DNA from: Paraphaeosphaeria minitans
Taxonomy: Eukaryota; Ascomycota; Dothideomycetes; Pleosporales; Didymosphaeriaceae
Direction: 5' to 3'
NCBI GenBank assembly: GCA_015832175.1
Contig: WJXW01000001.1
Coordinates: 3,162,001-3,226,000 of the forward strand
DNA: 64,000 nt
Both the position numbers and the translations under genes were made by a program. Below are positions 1 to 13,173 of the stretch, in pieces; positions within the stretch are counted from its first letter, which is position 1; each line of letters opens with the position of its first letter. Below the pieces are notes generated by a model, which did no database searches, was not told the DNA's origin, and worked only from the letters and a program-made list of their open reading frames with translations.

Positions 1-734
1 GCACCGGCTTCACCTGCTTCACCGTGTGAGCGACACTGTGGGTGCAATAACGTGAGAGTGGTGCAGTGTTCAATCAACCAGCGTGCTATATGATCCTGTA
101 TATTAAGTAGGACATCTCTCAGTTACCCAATGCTCCATATTATCTAGAACTGCCAAATCACTTCTTCTCCCACAGGGTTGCCTAATCGCATGTGTAGAGC
201 ACCCAAGAGGGGTGTCTACTTGGAGTCACCGATTTGGCTGTTCTCTATGCCCTTTGCAGATGCGAATAGGCACTGCTTTATGGAGATGATGTGGTTGAAC
301 GCGTGGTGGGCGTGGATAATCAGGCACGAGGTTCCAGGAGGTGGATGTATCTGTCAAGGATCTATGAAGGATGCTTCTACTCACATCGAAAGCTCCGCAC
401 CCTGGCTTAACTTCACCTTAATTGCATTAATATTAAGAAATTATCACCCGCCGAAGGTAAGAAGGCGACGTCAAAGCGAGAGGCGGCGCGTCAGTCCTCG
501 AAGGGTTAGCACGATACTTAGCGTGGACCCTAGCGCTCTACGATCCGTTCGTCGCGGCAACAACACGAACCAAAACACAAGAGCGCGATCCAAACACGCC
601 CGCAGCGTCTTTCTTTCCCACCCTCATCATCCCGCTCTCTTTGCTACGCCTGCCAAGTCGCTTGCTGGCCTGGGCGCAACTGTTCTTTCTTTTCTTTTTT
701 GTCCTGCGGGACTTTTTCTTTCGCATCCTTCACA
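1..734. other. Upstream region of TOP2, no gene recognised
   Basis: No reading frame here looks like a known protein. An open frame runs from about 178 into the TOP2 coding region, but its composition is unlike a protein and it overlaps the TOP2 start in another frame. The stretch probably holds the TOP2 promoter and 5' leader. Confidence 0.5.
681..733 (+). promoter_or_regulatory. Pyrimidine-rich leader just before the TOP2 start codon
   Basis: A C/T-rich run, including TTCTTTCTTTTCTTTTTT, lies within 55 bases of the ATG at 735. CT-rich tracts at or just after the transcription start are typical of strongly expressed filamentous fungal genes. The exact transcription start cannot be read from sequence. 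Confidence 0.4.
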
Positions 735-3700
735 ATGGACGATTCGCTCCTCGGATCCGACTTTGACGACGGCGCCAGCTCTGACTTCGCCCCGCCTGCC
801 AAACCCGCAAAGGCCGCTAAGGCGAAAGCCGCGGCACCCAAGAAAGCCGCTGCCCCCGCAAAGCCACGAGGACGACCGCTGAAGGATCCCTCAGCGCCGC
901 CCAAAGCGAAAGCACCCGCAAAGGCGAAGGCAGCACCCAAGAAGAAGCGCAAAGATGTCTCCGATGACGAGAACTCGGATATAAATATGCACGCCGACCT
1001 TGTTGACGATGACGACGACTCGCTGCTGGCGGACACCCCCCCAAAGCAGAAGAAGGCTCCAGCGGCAAAGAAATCGAGCGGCAAGCCCCTGGCGAGCATT
1101 GCCAACGAGAGCTTCGACATGATGGACGGCATAGACGATTCAGCACCAAGTGGGAAGGCGAAAGCCAGTGGTGCGAGCAGCAAATACCAGATGGTGAGTA
1201 TACAGCCTAAGTGTGGCGCTGATCCAGGCTGACGACGCGGCAGCTTACCCATTTGGAACACATCATGAAGCGGCCTGACACGTACATCGGCTCTGTCGAG
1301 CGAACATCGGACAAGATGTGGGTGTATAACTCCTCTACGGAGGCCATGGAATTCCGCGAAGTTTCCTACGTTCCCGGTCTATACAAAATCTTCGACGAGA
1401 TCCTCGTAAATGCGGCCGACAACAAGCAGAACGATAAAAACATGAGCGAGATTCGAGTGACATTGGACCGCGAGACTGGCGAAATATCTGTGAAGAACGA
1501 CGGAAAGGGCATCCCGATCGAAATCCATAAGGAGCACGGCATCTACGTGCCTGAGATGATCTTCGGTCACCTACTTACTTCTTCGAATTATGACGACAAC
1601 CAGGCCAAGGTCACGGGTGGTCGTAACGGTTATGGTGCAAAGCTTTGCAACGTCTTCAGTAAAGAGTTCACCCTGGAGACCGTCGACTCGAAGCAGAAGA
1701 AGAAGTACCGACAGACATGGACGGAGAACATGAGCAAGATGGGCAAAGCCAAGATCACCGACATCAAGACCGATGACTACACCAAGGTATCATACAACGC
1801 CGACTACGAGAAGTTCGGCATGTCGGGGATCGACGACGACTTCGAAGCTCTTGTCAAGCGCCGGACGTACGACATAGCCGGTACTCTTCGTGGCGTCAAA
1901 GTGTACCTCAACGGTGACCGTGTCAAGGTTACCAGCTTTTCCAAGTACATGGAGATGTACACCAAAGCCATTCGACTAGAACAGGGCAAGTCCGAAGAGG
2001 ACAAAGACGTCATCATCACCGACCGCCATGATCGCTGGGACATCGGTTTTGCCGTGTCAGACGGAGCCTTCAACCAAGTGTCATTTGTCAACTCGATCGC
2101 CACGACGTCGGGTGGCACGCACGTCAACTTTATCGCCGATCAGATTGTCGAGAAACTGCTTGTAATCGTCAACAAGAAGAATAAGGGTGGTGTCAAGCTC
2201 AAGCCAGCTCAGATCAAAAATCACATATTCCTCTTCGTCAACTGTTCGATTGTGAACCCTGCTTTCACGTCGCAGACGAAAGAGCAGCTGACGACCAAGG
2301 CAAGCCAGTTCGGCAGCAAACCTGTTTTAAGCGATAAGTTCATGAAGGCAATCGAGAAGACGGAGGTTATTCAGAACATCATGCACTTCGCTGCGCAAAA
2401 AGCCGACCAACTGCTGAAGAAGACGGATGGCAACAAGCGGAGTCGAATGAGCAACGCGAAGCTCACCGACGCGAATAAGGCAGGCACTAAGGATGGCCAC
2501 ATGTGCACTCTCATATTGACCGAAGGTGATTCTGCCGCCCTCCTCGCCTTGGCTGGGCGTGCGGTGGTTGACCCCGACTACTTCGGTGTCTTCCCTCTCC
2601 GCGGTAAACTTCTCAATGTCCGCGACGCTTCCATCGATCAGATCTCCAAGAACCAGGAAATTCAGAACATCAAAAAGTTCATCGGCCTTCAACACAAGAA
2701 AGAGTACACTGACACGAGGGGCCTTCGATATGGTCACATCATGATCATGACGGATCAGGATCACGATGGTAGTCATATCAAGGGATTGCTGATCAACTTC
2801 CTGCAATGCCAATTCCCTAGCTTGCTGAAGATCCCAAGCTTCCTGATGGAGTTTATCACTCCTATCGTCAAGGTGTGGAAGGGTGACCCGAAGCATCCTC
2901 GACAGTTGAAGAGCTTCTTCTCCATGCCTGAGTACGAGGAATGGAAAGAACAGCATAGAAACGAGAAAGGTTGGGACCACAAATACTACAAGGGATTGGG
3001 TACCAGCGGTCCCGATGATGCTCAAATTTACTTTCGGGATCTCGACACTCACATGAAGGCCTTCCACACAATGCGAGCGCAAGAAGAGGAGCTTATTGAG
3101 CTCGCCTTCTCAAAAAAGAAAGCTGACGCCCGTAAAGAGTGGCTGCGGGATTTCGTACCTGGAAACCATCTGGATTTGACGACGAAGGAGATCACTTACG
3201 ACGATTTCGTCAACAAAGAACTCATCCTGTTCAGTATGGCAGACAACCTACGCTCAATTCCTTCGATTATTGATGGGTTCAAGCCTGGTCAGCGTAAAGT
3301 TCTCTACACGTGTTTCCGTCGTAACCTCAAGAAGGACGTCAAGGTAGTCGATCTCGCTGGTTCCGTTTCTGGAACTACCGATTATGCCTATGGTGAGGCA
3401 TCCATGCAGGGAACCATTGTCGGCCTTGCTCAGAATTTCGTGGGCTCAAACAACATCAACTGCTTGGAGCCCAGTGGTAATTTTGGATCACGACTTCAGG
3501 GCGGCAAGGATGCTGCCTCCGCCAGGTACATCTACACCCGTCTTTCCCCCTTTGCTCGGCGAATTTTCCACCCGCAAGACGATGCACTTCTCAACTACGG
3601 TGAATCGGATGGAAACAAGATCGAGCCAGAGATGTACGTGCCCATCTTGCCCATGGTGCTTGTGAACGGCTCGGACGGTATTGGAACTGGTTGGAGTTCG

Positions 3701-6052
3701 ACCATTCCCAACTACAACCCTCTCGAGATTGTAGAGAACCTAAGAGTCCGCATGCGGGACGGCGCTTCAAAAGAGGCCATGCAACCAATGGCTCCCTGGT
3801 TCCGCGGGTTCACCGGACAGACCGAAGAGCTGCCCAACGATCGATACAAGTTCACTGGTATCATTCGAGCGACTGGCGAAAATGAGCTTGAGATAACAGA
3901 ACTGCCGGTGCGTTACTGGTCGCAAGACTTCAAGGAGAAACTGGAGGATATCATCAAGGCGGAGAAGGTGCCATCAATCATTAAGGATTACGTCGACTAC
4001 AACACACCAGACAAGGTTCACTTCGTCATAAAGATGGAGGACAAGCACATGCAGGCCGCCCGAGCCAAAGGTTTCGAGGACACTTTCAAGCTCTCGTCTA
4101 CCATGGCTACCACCAACTTGGTTGCTTTCGATTCGCAAGGTCGCATTCACAAATATGCCACCGTTCTTGACATCATGGAGGAGTTCTATCATATCCGTCT
4201 GAAGTATTATGAAAGGCGCAAGGTAAGATTTTCCCCCTTTCACATGATCCTCAGCTAATCATTGGTAGGCCCATCAACTCGAGCAGCTGAACAAGGAGCT
4301 CGCAAAGATGACCAACCAAGCTCGCTTCATTCAAATGATCATAGACGGCAAGCTCATCGTGTCGAAGAAGAAGAAGGCTGTCCTGGTCGAAGAACTGAGG
4401 AAACTCGGTTTCACACCCTTCCCCAAGGTCGCAGATGCCAAGACTGCTGGAGAACAAGAGGAAGCGCATGAGGATGATGAAGAGAGCGATCGCGATGCTG
4501 GTAGCGCAGGCGACTACGACTACCTTCTCGGCGTAAGTACACTAGCGTTCCTGACGAGTAGACCGCGTCTAACGAAAAGCAGATGGCTATCTGGTCTCTC
4601 ACGCAGGAACGTGTTGAGAAGCTCCAGAGGCAGATCGGAGATAAGGAGTTGGATATCGACACGCTCCAGAAGCTGACGCCTAGAGATCTCTGGACACGAG
4701 ACTTAGACGATTTCGTGGAGGAGTGGAACCTTCAGCTTGACGACGAAGCTAAGCGCAAGAAGAAGATTGCGAACATGAGCCGTCGCGTATCTAACAAGCT
4801 CGGGGGAGTCGGCGCCGCCAAAGGTGGCAAGCGTAAGAAGAAGAGAGCAGGATCTGACTCTGATTCCGACGAGTTCTCCGACTACGGCCCTGCTAAGAAG
4901 AAGGCCAAGCCCAAGTCCGGCGGTCTACTTAGTTATCTCAAGAAGGAGCCCGATGCGCCCAAACAGCCGGAGGTGTCAAAGCCTGCCGCAAAACCCGCCA
5001 CAACGAAACAGAGCGGTATGCTCTCCTACCTTGAGAAGAGCTCGCCTGTGGAAGAGGCGAACGCCATGGACGTGGACGATGTGGCGCCAGCAGCTTCTGC
5101 AGCCACTGCTGCTGATTCGAAACGTGGCCGTCCGGCTGGTACAAAGAACGTTAAGAAGCCTACGCCTGTACCTGTCGACTCAGAATCGGATTCTGATGTC
5201 TTCGCTGCTGTTGCTAAAGAGGTGACCAAGAAGAAGCCTGCCGAGACAACAGTTACCAAGGGTCGCACTGCCCGAGGCGCAGCGAAGAAGTCTACCAGCT
5301 ATGCAGTAGACAAGGACAGCGGAGGCTCGAGCGATGACGACTTCGATGTCAGCATGATGGTGAAGACTATCGGCGCGAGTGGAAATGATCGTCCGCTCTT
5401 CTCAGCCCCTGCCGCTCGCCCAAGCAGTGTTACAGGCACCGGGTCGAAGTCCAACGGCCGCGCTACTGCACAAAAGCTAGCAGTCGTTCTCGACGATGAC
5501 GACATGGACGAAACAAACTACGAGGCACTTGCCCAAGGTTCGCCAAAGAAACGCAACTTGGATGCCGGCATAGATTCTGACATCTCGGACGACGACCTGC
5601 TCCTCAGCGTCAAGAAAAAGGCACCCATCAAGGCTATCCCCAAAGCCAAGGCTGCGCCGAAGCCCAAGGCTACCGCCGCATCCACTGTGGTAACTAAGAA
5701 GACGACGCAGCTAAGCCCTGCTGCAAAAGCCTACGCTGCCCGCTTGGGCAAGACCAAAGACTCGGCCCTCAAAGCTTCTAGAAAGCCTATTACTATCGAC
5801 TCTGACGATGATGAAGATGAAGATGAAGATGAAGATGAGCTGACTGATGACGATGCTGACAAGCTGGCCAACGACATCCTCTCCGATGACCATGACGATG
5901 ACGACGTTTCGGTCGCAAAGTTCAAGCCGAAGCCTGCTCCAGCGCGCCCTGGCCGAAGGGCAGCAGCTAAACCCGCCAAGTACGTTATTAGCGACGATGA
6001 GGAAGAAGATGACGAGCCCAGTGAGGCCAGCTTCGATGACGATAGTGAGTAG
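735..6052 (+). CDS. TOP2: DNA topoisomerase II (type IIA, eukaryotic)
   Basis: Four exons join in phase: 735..1193, 1244..4222, 4269..4532 and 4583..6052, giving 1,723 residues. The enzyme passes one DNA duplex through a transient double-strand break using ATP and is needed for chromosome segregation. Visible in order: a Lys/Ala- and acid-rich N-terminal tail; the GHKL ATPase (EILVNAADNKQ, GRNGYGAKLCNVFS); the TOPRIM domain (LTEGDSA, then MTDQDHDG with the metal-binding acids); and the breakage-reunion domain with the catalytic tyrosine in AASARYIYTRLSP, near residue 915. The long C-terminal domain is very charged, with SDSD and KKKK runs, as usual for the divergent nuclear tail. Introns are 46-50 bp. 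The start at 735 is chosen because it follows a CT-rich leader and reads straight into the acidic tail. The length is somewhat above the 1,430-1,600 residues usual in fungi because both tails are long. Identification is secure; splice sites are by eye. Confidence 0.97.
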
Positions 6053-9000
6053 TTGCGCGTTGCATTTGGGTACTGAGGTTGGCGTTTGAGGGGCGGAGAT
6101 ACCCGGGCTCGGTGCTGGGCGGTTGGTATCGCTGAGCATGATTAAAAGGGGTTCTGTTAAGGAGCATTTCAGTGTCACATCATGGGACTGGGTTTTCAGT
6201 GGAGTTTTTGGATAATGGCGAGCTCGTGGGACTCGTAATCCATGCGAGGAGTATATTATCCCGCGGATCATCTTAATGTGGATATTTTGGCTTTGTCTTT
6301 TCAAACGCGGTCTTGGGTGTCACTTGTTACGTTGGGCTTGTTGGCGCTTCATCTGATATGTTTCACTCGTCGCGATTACTACACGTCTATCAGTAATGTA
6401 GAGGCCACTCATCCCTATGTGCCCTCCTCCTATCTTGCCGACACCTAACTCAGTCATCTGCTACACCTAGTCTGAAGAATTCCAAATCACAGCCGTAACA
6501 ATCCGACATCGGACCCTTGATGCGAGATCAGATCGAACCAGCAGGGTGAGGCTGCTTGGCTGGCGGTGCGCAGCTCCGCTCTCGTGCGACGCGATGTGCT
6601 GGCAGAATCGTCTGGACGGGGGAGCTGCGCGAGGACCGGATTCACGGTGGACGGTTTGCACATTGCTCATGGGCGTGAGTGGTGCGCCTATCATGGCGAG
6701 ACGATGGGTTGAAGCAGAGCGTTGGAGAGCGGGCTCGAACGCCCGCTTGCGGCACCTTGATTGACGGGGGGCGGGACCAGGGCTGCGGGCGTTTGTGCGA
6801 GGATGGCTGGGGGACGGGGGTCGTATTTGTCACTGTGCGAGGTTGGACCTGTAGAGTGAACGTGTGGCGATGACTTGGAACATGTTGTTGCGGAACGGGA
6901 GCTCATTTAGCCCGCGGAAGGAAAGTTCACACGGTCAGGGAAGGATGACAGGATAGACGCGAAGTGGTGCCAGGAACAAGGTGACGGCATGAACGGGTAG
7001 GTATGCCAGATCTATGGAGCTACGTACGTACATGCTCACTGTTCACCACGAGCCCTTCAGAACGTACGGAAGGTGAGCTACCTAGCTTTCTCCATCTTCC
7101 CTCGGTTTCGGACAATGTGTGGTTTCAGACACCGGCACGGCCCGTCTCACCCTCCTATCTTCTCGAAGAGCCCGTAACCAGGAACAAGAGACAACGGACA
7201 AAACGCTAGAAGCAAGCGCGAGACTAGGAGTATGTTCCCCGCGCCGCTCAGCGGAGTACCGACCTTTTTTCGAAGCCATCTCCGTCCTGTCTGACATAGT
7301 CAAAAGCGCCACAAAGCTTGACTGCGTTCCCGGCAGCTGTCAATCAGACGTCGTGAGCGGCCGCCCTGGAAATGCAATCACCGTGCAACCACACACGGTC
7401 TCTTGTGTATCGTGCCCGCGAAGCCTCCCCCGCCAAGAACACCTCGCACTGAACGACGAGGGTATACATCATAAGACTTTGCCACCCTGCCGTACATCCG
7501 AACCGGGCTTAAAGTGGCAGGGTGTTAGGATGTAGCGGATACAATGAGAGGTGTGTTGCTATGCCGGTGCTGTACGCGTCAGGGGTGTAACGCAATCTGT
7601 GCGGAGATTTTGACAAGCTGGTCGCACTGCGCGTACAGGGTCCGCTGCGTTTCAATGCTCGAGGGCTGTTTAATTTGTTCCAAGGTATACGTTTCGAGAT
7701 GCACCGTACGGATCGTCGGTCTCATATTGGAGAAGTGCGGTGCGGTGCGATATGGAAGGGTGTGCAATCGACAGGTCTAAGCAGCTATCGGTGGCAGAAT
7801 GGTGAGGCAGGCTGTTATATGGCCGTACATCATAAATTGTCTAATGATATTGAGATGGCGTGTATATGTTTCTGGTTTGCCTCCTATTAACGAACGTCAG
7901 CGGGTGTGCCCATCGTACAGGTGTTAGCATGGGATCGCACCAACTTCTTCACTGGCACGCTTCAATGAATGATCGTCCTGGGGTTCCTGGGGAGGAATCA
8001 TCGGAATAACCAGCTAACCAAGGATGGTCAGAGATAGGGAAATGTTGCGGAGCTACGTCCTACGGAAGTGACAAAGCACCTGTCGGTGAATTCAATTTCG
8101 TAGACACGTACGCGCAACGAGCGCACGTTACAGTGTTCTTGATGTGCTCTGATAGTGCTTTCTAGCAGTCCCGTATGCATTTAGCAGGTACCGTTATGAC
8201 TCTAGTGAATTTGGTTCGTAGCCGCTGGTCTCTTGACGTGCCGGCCTGCGGTACACATGCGTCACGGCAACAGAAGGAAGCCGTACGTGGTTTCTTGACG
8301 TCGCGTAAACTTGTGGGGAACCATGCTTCGGAAGCAAGCTCCAGATTTTGACAGCTCCGTTGCACCGTACATATTAGACGACATTGTCGTGCGGTCGGTC
8401 GGGGAGGCCGCCGTCCATGTCCGCTCAACAATGTACACGTGCAGGCGCCGATGCGATCACCCAGAACACAGCCAACGAGGCACTGGCTAGTGTCTTTGCC
8501 AGGGGTCCCGCCAGCTTCTGGTGAAAGGGAAAAGCAGTCCTAGACATACGGTTCCGCTATATCGTCGACGTGCAGTATGCCGCTTTTCACACGATACTTG
8601 CCGCCGAATGAGATATCACGGGTTCCGGTGGGCCATTTGAACGAAAGCTAGGATCGATATTCCTAAAGGATCTGTCCATGCAGTTTGATGGGCTCGTGTG
8701 GGCATTTTGGCAGCAGGAGAAAACTGACTAGCTCTTGAAGTGAGCTGTCGTAGAGCGATGAGTGTAGTAACCATCATTGCTTAGTCGCATCATGCTCGCT
8801 TTTTGCAGCCTTAAACAAGCGGCAGTGAGAATTGTAAGTGTTCGAGCGTTTCCAAACACCTTTTTTGTTCACTCTTTACCGTTCTGCATGACGCAACTGA
8901 ACGACCGAAAGTTTCAGTGACACAGATGCAGGGACCATGAGCATCATTGAGAGCGTTGGGCTCATGACCTGATTCCTCAGTCAAAATCAGTGAGCTGAAG

Positions 9001-11291
9001 GCAATGCGGAGTGTTTCGAAACGAACACATGCATTCACCGGACGAGGGTGCAGCCGAATTGTCCTCAGGCGGGCCTGTGCATCGGCAGCGGCACGTAAAT
9101 AGCTCTTTAGCTGTACGCATGACGACGCCTTCGACGCCGAATTTCTGTAGCATAGGCCTCAAAGTTGCCTGGCTTCTCCACTTGAGCCTGTGTGATCGCT
9201 CATGTTCCAATTCGCCATCATTCCAGAATTGAATGGAAAGCACTGCTCGGAGCACTGCTCAATCATTGCTCGTAGAGTGGGGCCAGCGAGGAGTACCCGT
9301 CTGGAACCCGCCATGCAGTTTGAGTGCTCATCTTTAGGCGGTCAAGACTGAGACATGCCGCCGCTTTTGCATTCTGAGACAGCTTCATGGTGCTTGAGCA
9401 CACGGTGAAGGTGGTCTCTGGATTGACCGTTGGCCATTGCAGTAGGCAGGAAACACACGCTCGTGACAAGGTGCCGATGCCAGTTTTCTGAAGGTCAAAG
9501 GTAAGTTAATTGACTTTGTAGGTGTCATTCTTGGTATTGTAGTGATAAGCCTGCTCGTGCGTCGTGCCGAATCGAGGAGCAATCGGCCAGGATAGGGGGC
9601 TTCGAGTACCCACCCCCACCACTTGCGTTCTCGGAAAGGTTCTCACCGACACAATTTTGAGCCAATTAATTTCGTAGCCGGGCGTGTAATTAAGCAGCGA
9701 ACCGAAAGGTGCAGCTTGCAAGGGAAGAGCGACCACGTTTGCCAGTGCGGATCCGGCCAAGATAGGTGCGTGCGCTTGTACTCACGGATGGCTGCAGGAG
9801 GACAGCATACGGATTCGTCCTTCACACGCGGTACGGATAGGTAGCATGACCGGGTCGGCTGTGACCGCCTGTGCCATCGACGAGGCTAGGACTCCTTTAT
9901 CGTCCCCTCTTGTTTGCGCATGTATGCGATGAGAGTCCTCGATACCGAGTGTAAGATTGAGAGATTCTAACAATTCCGCACTACGACTTGGAGCTTTCTC
10001 GAAGGACCAAACAAGGTTGAGAGCATTTCTTAGATGTGCGGTGCATGGGCACGAGTAGTAGAGAAGTATGCCAAAGAGCGGCTCCGTCAGCCATGTCACC
10101 GCCTCGCGCCCCTTTGCAAAGCTGCTCCACTACTGTTTCTGTTTCTGTTTTTGTTTTTCTTGGATTGACCAGGACAAAGAAAATGTTGTGGAGACCCGAG
10201 CTAAATGCAGGGTTCAGGACGTAGAGCGTTTGACGCCGTGAAACGAGGTTGCAATGTCCTCGATGCCCTGCCGGCTACAGCACGCTCGACGGTTCTAGCT
10301 GCATCTAGCAACGACTGTTTGACCTCCAGGATAGACCTTGCTTTCCGTGCTTTGACAGCTCTATCGAACCACATAGACCGCCTACTGAGACAGCCTGCAT
10401 CGCTCGCTTCTGCACACTGTGCTTGCGTCTGCAAAGCTCGGGCGGCTTAGGTGACCGTGTGGTCGGGAGAGTAGCAAGTTAGTGGCCGACGGGAGCATAC
10501 AAGAACGACCCAGAACCAGAGCTTAGAGCCGATTTGGTATACCGCTGGTAGCCTTTGCCTGCCTCTCTCTCCTCTTGACACTTCCTGCCGTTCGCGAATA
10601 TCTGCGTGGCTAACGAAATACAACAACACACCATCTGGCAGTTCCATGAGATAGACGCAGTCGCTGTGAGGAGAGGCAGCTCATTCGGATCGCTTTCGAC
10701 CCTGACGTGGACCATCCTGTCATAACTACCCCACACCCAGAGGTTCACTGGCCCAGGCGAACCAGACAATCCGTTGGACATCAAGCGAGAGCGCAAATTA
10801 TTGCCACGGGAGCTTTCCGTTTGTTAGACAGCCATCTGTAGTCTGAAATCAACGCTTTGTCACGACCTGCCATCTTTCCAGTGGAGGCTAAAACGCCTGG
10901 TGCCTATCTGTTCACTTTGGTGCCAATACATTGCGTAAGTCATGGCTTCGGAAACCTTGCGTGTATCAATCACTTACAGAGATCGGCAGATCATACCTAC
11001 CGCTTGGCGATCTGAAGAGCTTAGCCAGCGAAATCGCTTGCACGTATAAGCTGTTCGTTTCGCCCTCGTGGCCAATAACGCAAACACTGTGAGAAGCGGC
11101 CTTTTTGCTTTCGAGCATTGCCGCAACTTCCTGTAGCCCAGACCACACGGTTGTTCCACAGCAGCTAAGCTTCCTTCTGTTCCTGGGTTTTGGTTCAAGT
11201 CCAACCTTGACGAGTACATCGCGGCGAGGCTGCCAAATCAGTTCGGCACCCTGCGCCATACATTCGACCCTCACTGTATCTTTTCCGAGCG
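6053..11291. other. Long gene-free stretch between TOP2 and the APSES factor
   Basis: About 5.2 kb with only short open frames on both strands, none resembling a known family or showing paired splice sites that extend it. There are simple features only: a short T-rich (TTTCTG)n tract near 10131-10160 and a perfect 7-bp hairpin at 6729-6748. The 3' end of TOP2 lies at the left; the right end probably contains the promoter and a possibly long 5' leader of the regulator at 11292. A decayed mobile element or a long noncoding RNA cannot be excluded. Confidence 0.45.
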
Positions 11292-12806
11292 ATGAAGATA
11301 CACTCTCTGCTCAACCCGTGTCGGAGCGATGAGCGCAATGGGCATCGTAGCTCGGAGTCTCCGACACCAGCGCCTATGCCGCGCCCGGCGGCTCCATACG
11401 CGTCGGTCCCAAAACGACAGAAGATCCCCAAAGACGCACCTGTCTTCTCTGAGGGTACTAAGATCGTTGGCCACGTGAACTATCCCCCTAACGAAGGTGA
11501 TGAAGATGGTACCCTCCTTCTCCAGCATCGCCGTTTCCATTTGTTTCCGATGAGAGAGATCAAAAAGAAGGGGGTCCGTCATATCCCTTACAACAGCGAT
11601 AAGAAAGACTTCCTGGACAAGACGGGGCGGGAGTCTTTTGAAAGCAAGTCAGCATTTCCAACTTAGAAGCCACTGCTGACTTGTTGACAGTGTTCCAGTA
11701 CACATATAAAGTGCCAGGCGAGGACAAGGAATACGTTGTCGTCTGGGACTACAACGTAGGCTTAGTCCGCATGACGCCGTTCTTCAAGTCGCTGAAACAT
11801 TCGAAGGTGGGTTATATTGCGATGTTCACCTTCTGATCAGGATACTAATCTCCTCAGACGGTACCGGCAAAAGCTCTGAGGGAGAACCCAGGGCTGAAAG
11901 ACATAAGCTACAGCATCACTGGAGGAGCCCTGGTATGCCAAGGTGAGTTTATACTTCTCCTCAAATCGTGTAGATTGGTTCCTTACAAGCTCAGGATACT
12001 GGATGCCTTATCAGGCCGCCAAAGCTATTGCTGCGACATTCTGCTGGCACATCCGCTGGGTCCTAACGCCTGTGTTTGGATACGACTTCCCCGAGGTGTG
12101 CCTCCCACCGGACGATCCTGGGTACGGCAAATTTCTCATCGCTCCTGAGATCGTGCAGGATTGCATCTACGAGACAAACCGCTTCAGACACGAGGGATGC
12201 GACTATCAGGTCTCAGGCCTAATAGGGGCGGCTACTGTGCAGACGCCACAGCTGCCAATTTTGAACACGCCGTGGAAACCCATGTCGCATCACCCAAGAA
12301 AATCTGAAGAAAGCGGCTATTACACCGGCGGGGATCAGAACGAGAGATCGACCATGTCGCCACAAGTATCACCACGGGGCTCAGCGTGGATATCTGCTTG
12401 GACGTCAATCAACGGCTCAAAGTCCCCGTCATCGTCGCCAATCGTTCACTCTCCGACTTTCGACCGCATGGCGAACGAACTGCCGCCTCTCCACCAACAC
12501 TTGCGCGAGCATGGGGTGCCCTTCGGACGACGGCCGACTTCTGTTCCGCAAAGTTTTTATCATGAGCCTCTTTCCGCGAAGAGGCCACATTCAGAAATCA
12601 ACGATGGCAATTGCCGAGTGAGAAGTACGAATGCCCCTTACAATCCGACGAGCCCTGGAGTGATCGGAGGTACTGGAGTGGGCGACATCCGTAACCGCAA
12701 ACGCACCAAGAAGGAGCTCGAAGCAGCAGAGATCATCCTGCAGCTTAGTGCGGCTGATCAGGATCTTCCGGACACGAAGCGTACGCGTCGCGGTTCGCAA
12801 TACTGA
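11292..12806 (+). CDS. APSES/KilA-N-type transcription factor, Xbp1/RgdA-like
   Basis: Four exons (11292..11643, 11691..11806, 11858..11942, 11995..12806) join in phase to 454 residues. The conserved core spans exons 1-4: HRRFHLFPMREIKKKGV, RHIPYNSDKKDFL, VWDYNVGLVRMTPFFK, SITGGALVCQGYWMPYQAAK and TFCWHIRWVLTPVFG. This matches the divergent APSES (KilA-N-like) DNA-binding family of Aspergillus RgdA and yeast Xbp1, nuclear regulators of growth, quiescence and conidiation. The rest is Ser/Pro-rich with a basic C-terminal NRKRTKKEL and KRTRRG that could be a nuclear signal. Intron 1 starts with GCAAGT, not GT, and is phase 1; no GT donor nearby keeps the frame, so it is most likely a GC-AG intron. 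At this junction the codon becomes ATG where relatives have Val, as I remember them. The 5.2 kb gene-free upstream region fits a regulator with extended control sequence. Paralogue assignment is from memory of the family. Confidence 0.88.
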
Positions 12807-13173
12807 CAGCAAAGTTTCTAGTACACAAATTGGAACGGTCAGCAAAGACCGCGTCAGATTGTTTGCTTTTGTGCACTCATGCTGGGTCCTTCCTTAGGAT
12901 TTCGCTTCGGGTCAGGGTTTCCGGAATTTTAGAAGGGTTGGAGGCGCTTCATTGCTCAAGGATGTTCATCATTCATTGCATCGCTGGTTTCCTGTCTATT
13001 TGTAAGTCTGCAGCAAGTCGAAGATCGCATTGTGGTGCAATCTCAATCAAGGGCAATGGTATCTGCATGAGCATAGCATGGTCACAGATATCTCAGGGCA
13101 GGTTTCAAAAATGTAATTTTGCGATGAATGGTGCTCACCACACCAAGTACAGAAACAAGTTACCCTGAGCGAC

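Noticed and set aside
178..882. Open frame of 234 codons before and across the TOP2 start
   Set aside because: It overlaps TOP2 exon 1 in another frame, has a random Arg/Pro/Ser composition and no family resemblance.
6722..6765. T-arm-like hairpin AGCGGGCTCGAACGCCCGCT suggesting a tRNA
   Set aside because: The loop does not have the TTCRANN spacing on either strand, and no D-arm, anticodon arm or acceptor stem can be built around it.
11110..11215. B-box match GGTTCAAGTCC and an A-box-like TAGCCCAGACC upstream
   Set aside because: The T-stem has a mismatch and the ends that should form the acceptor stem are not complementary; likely chance.
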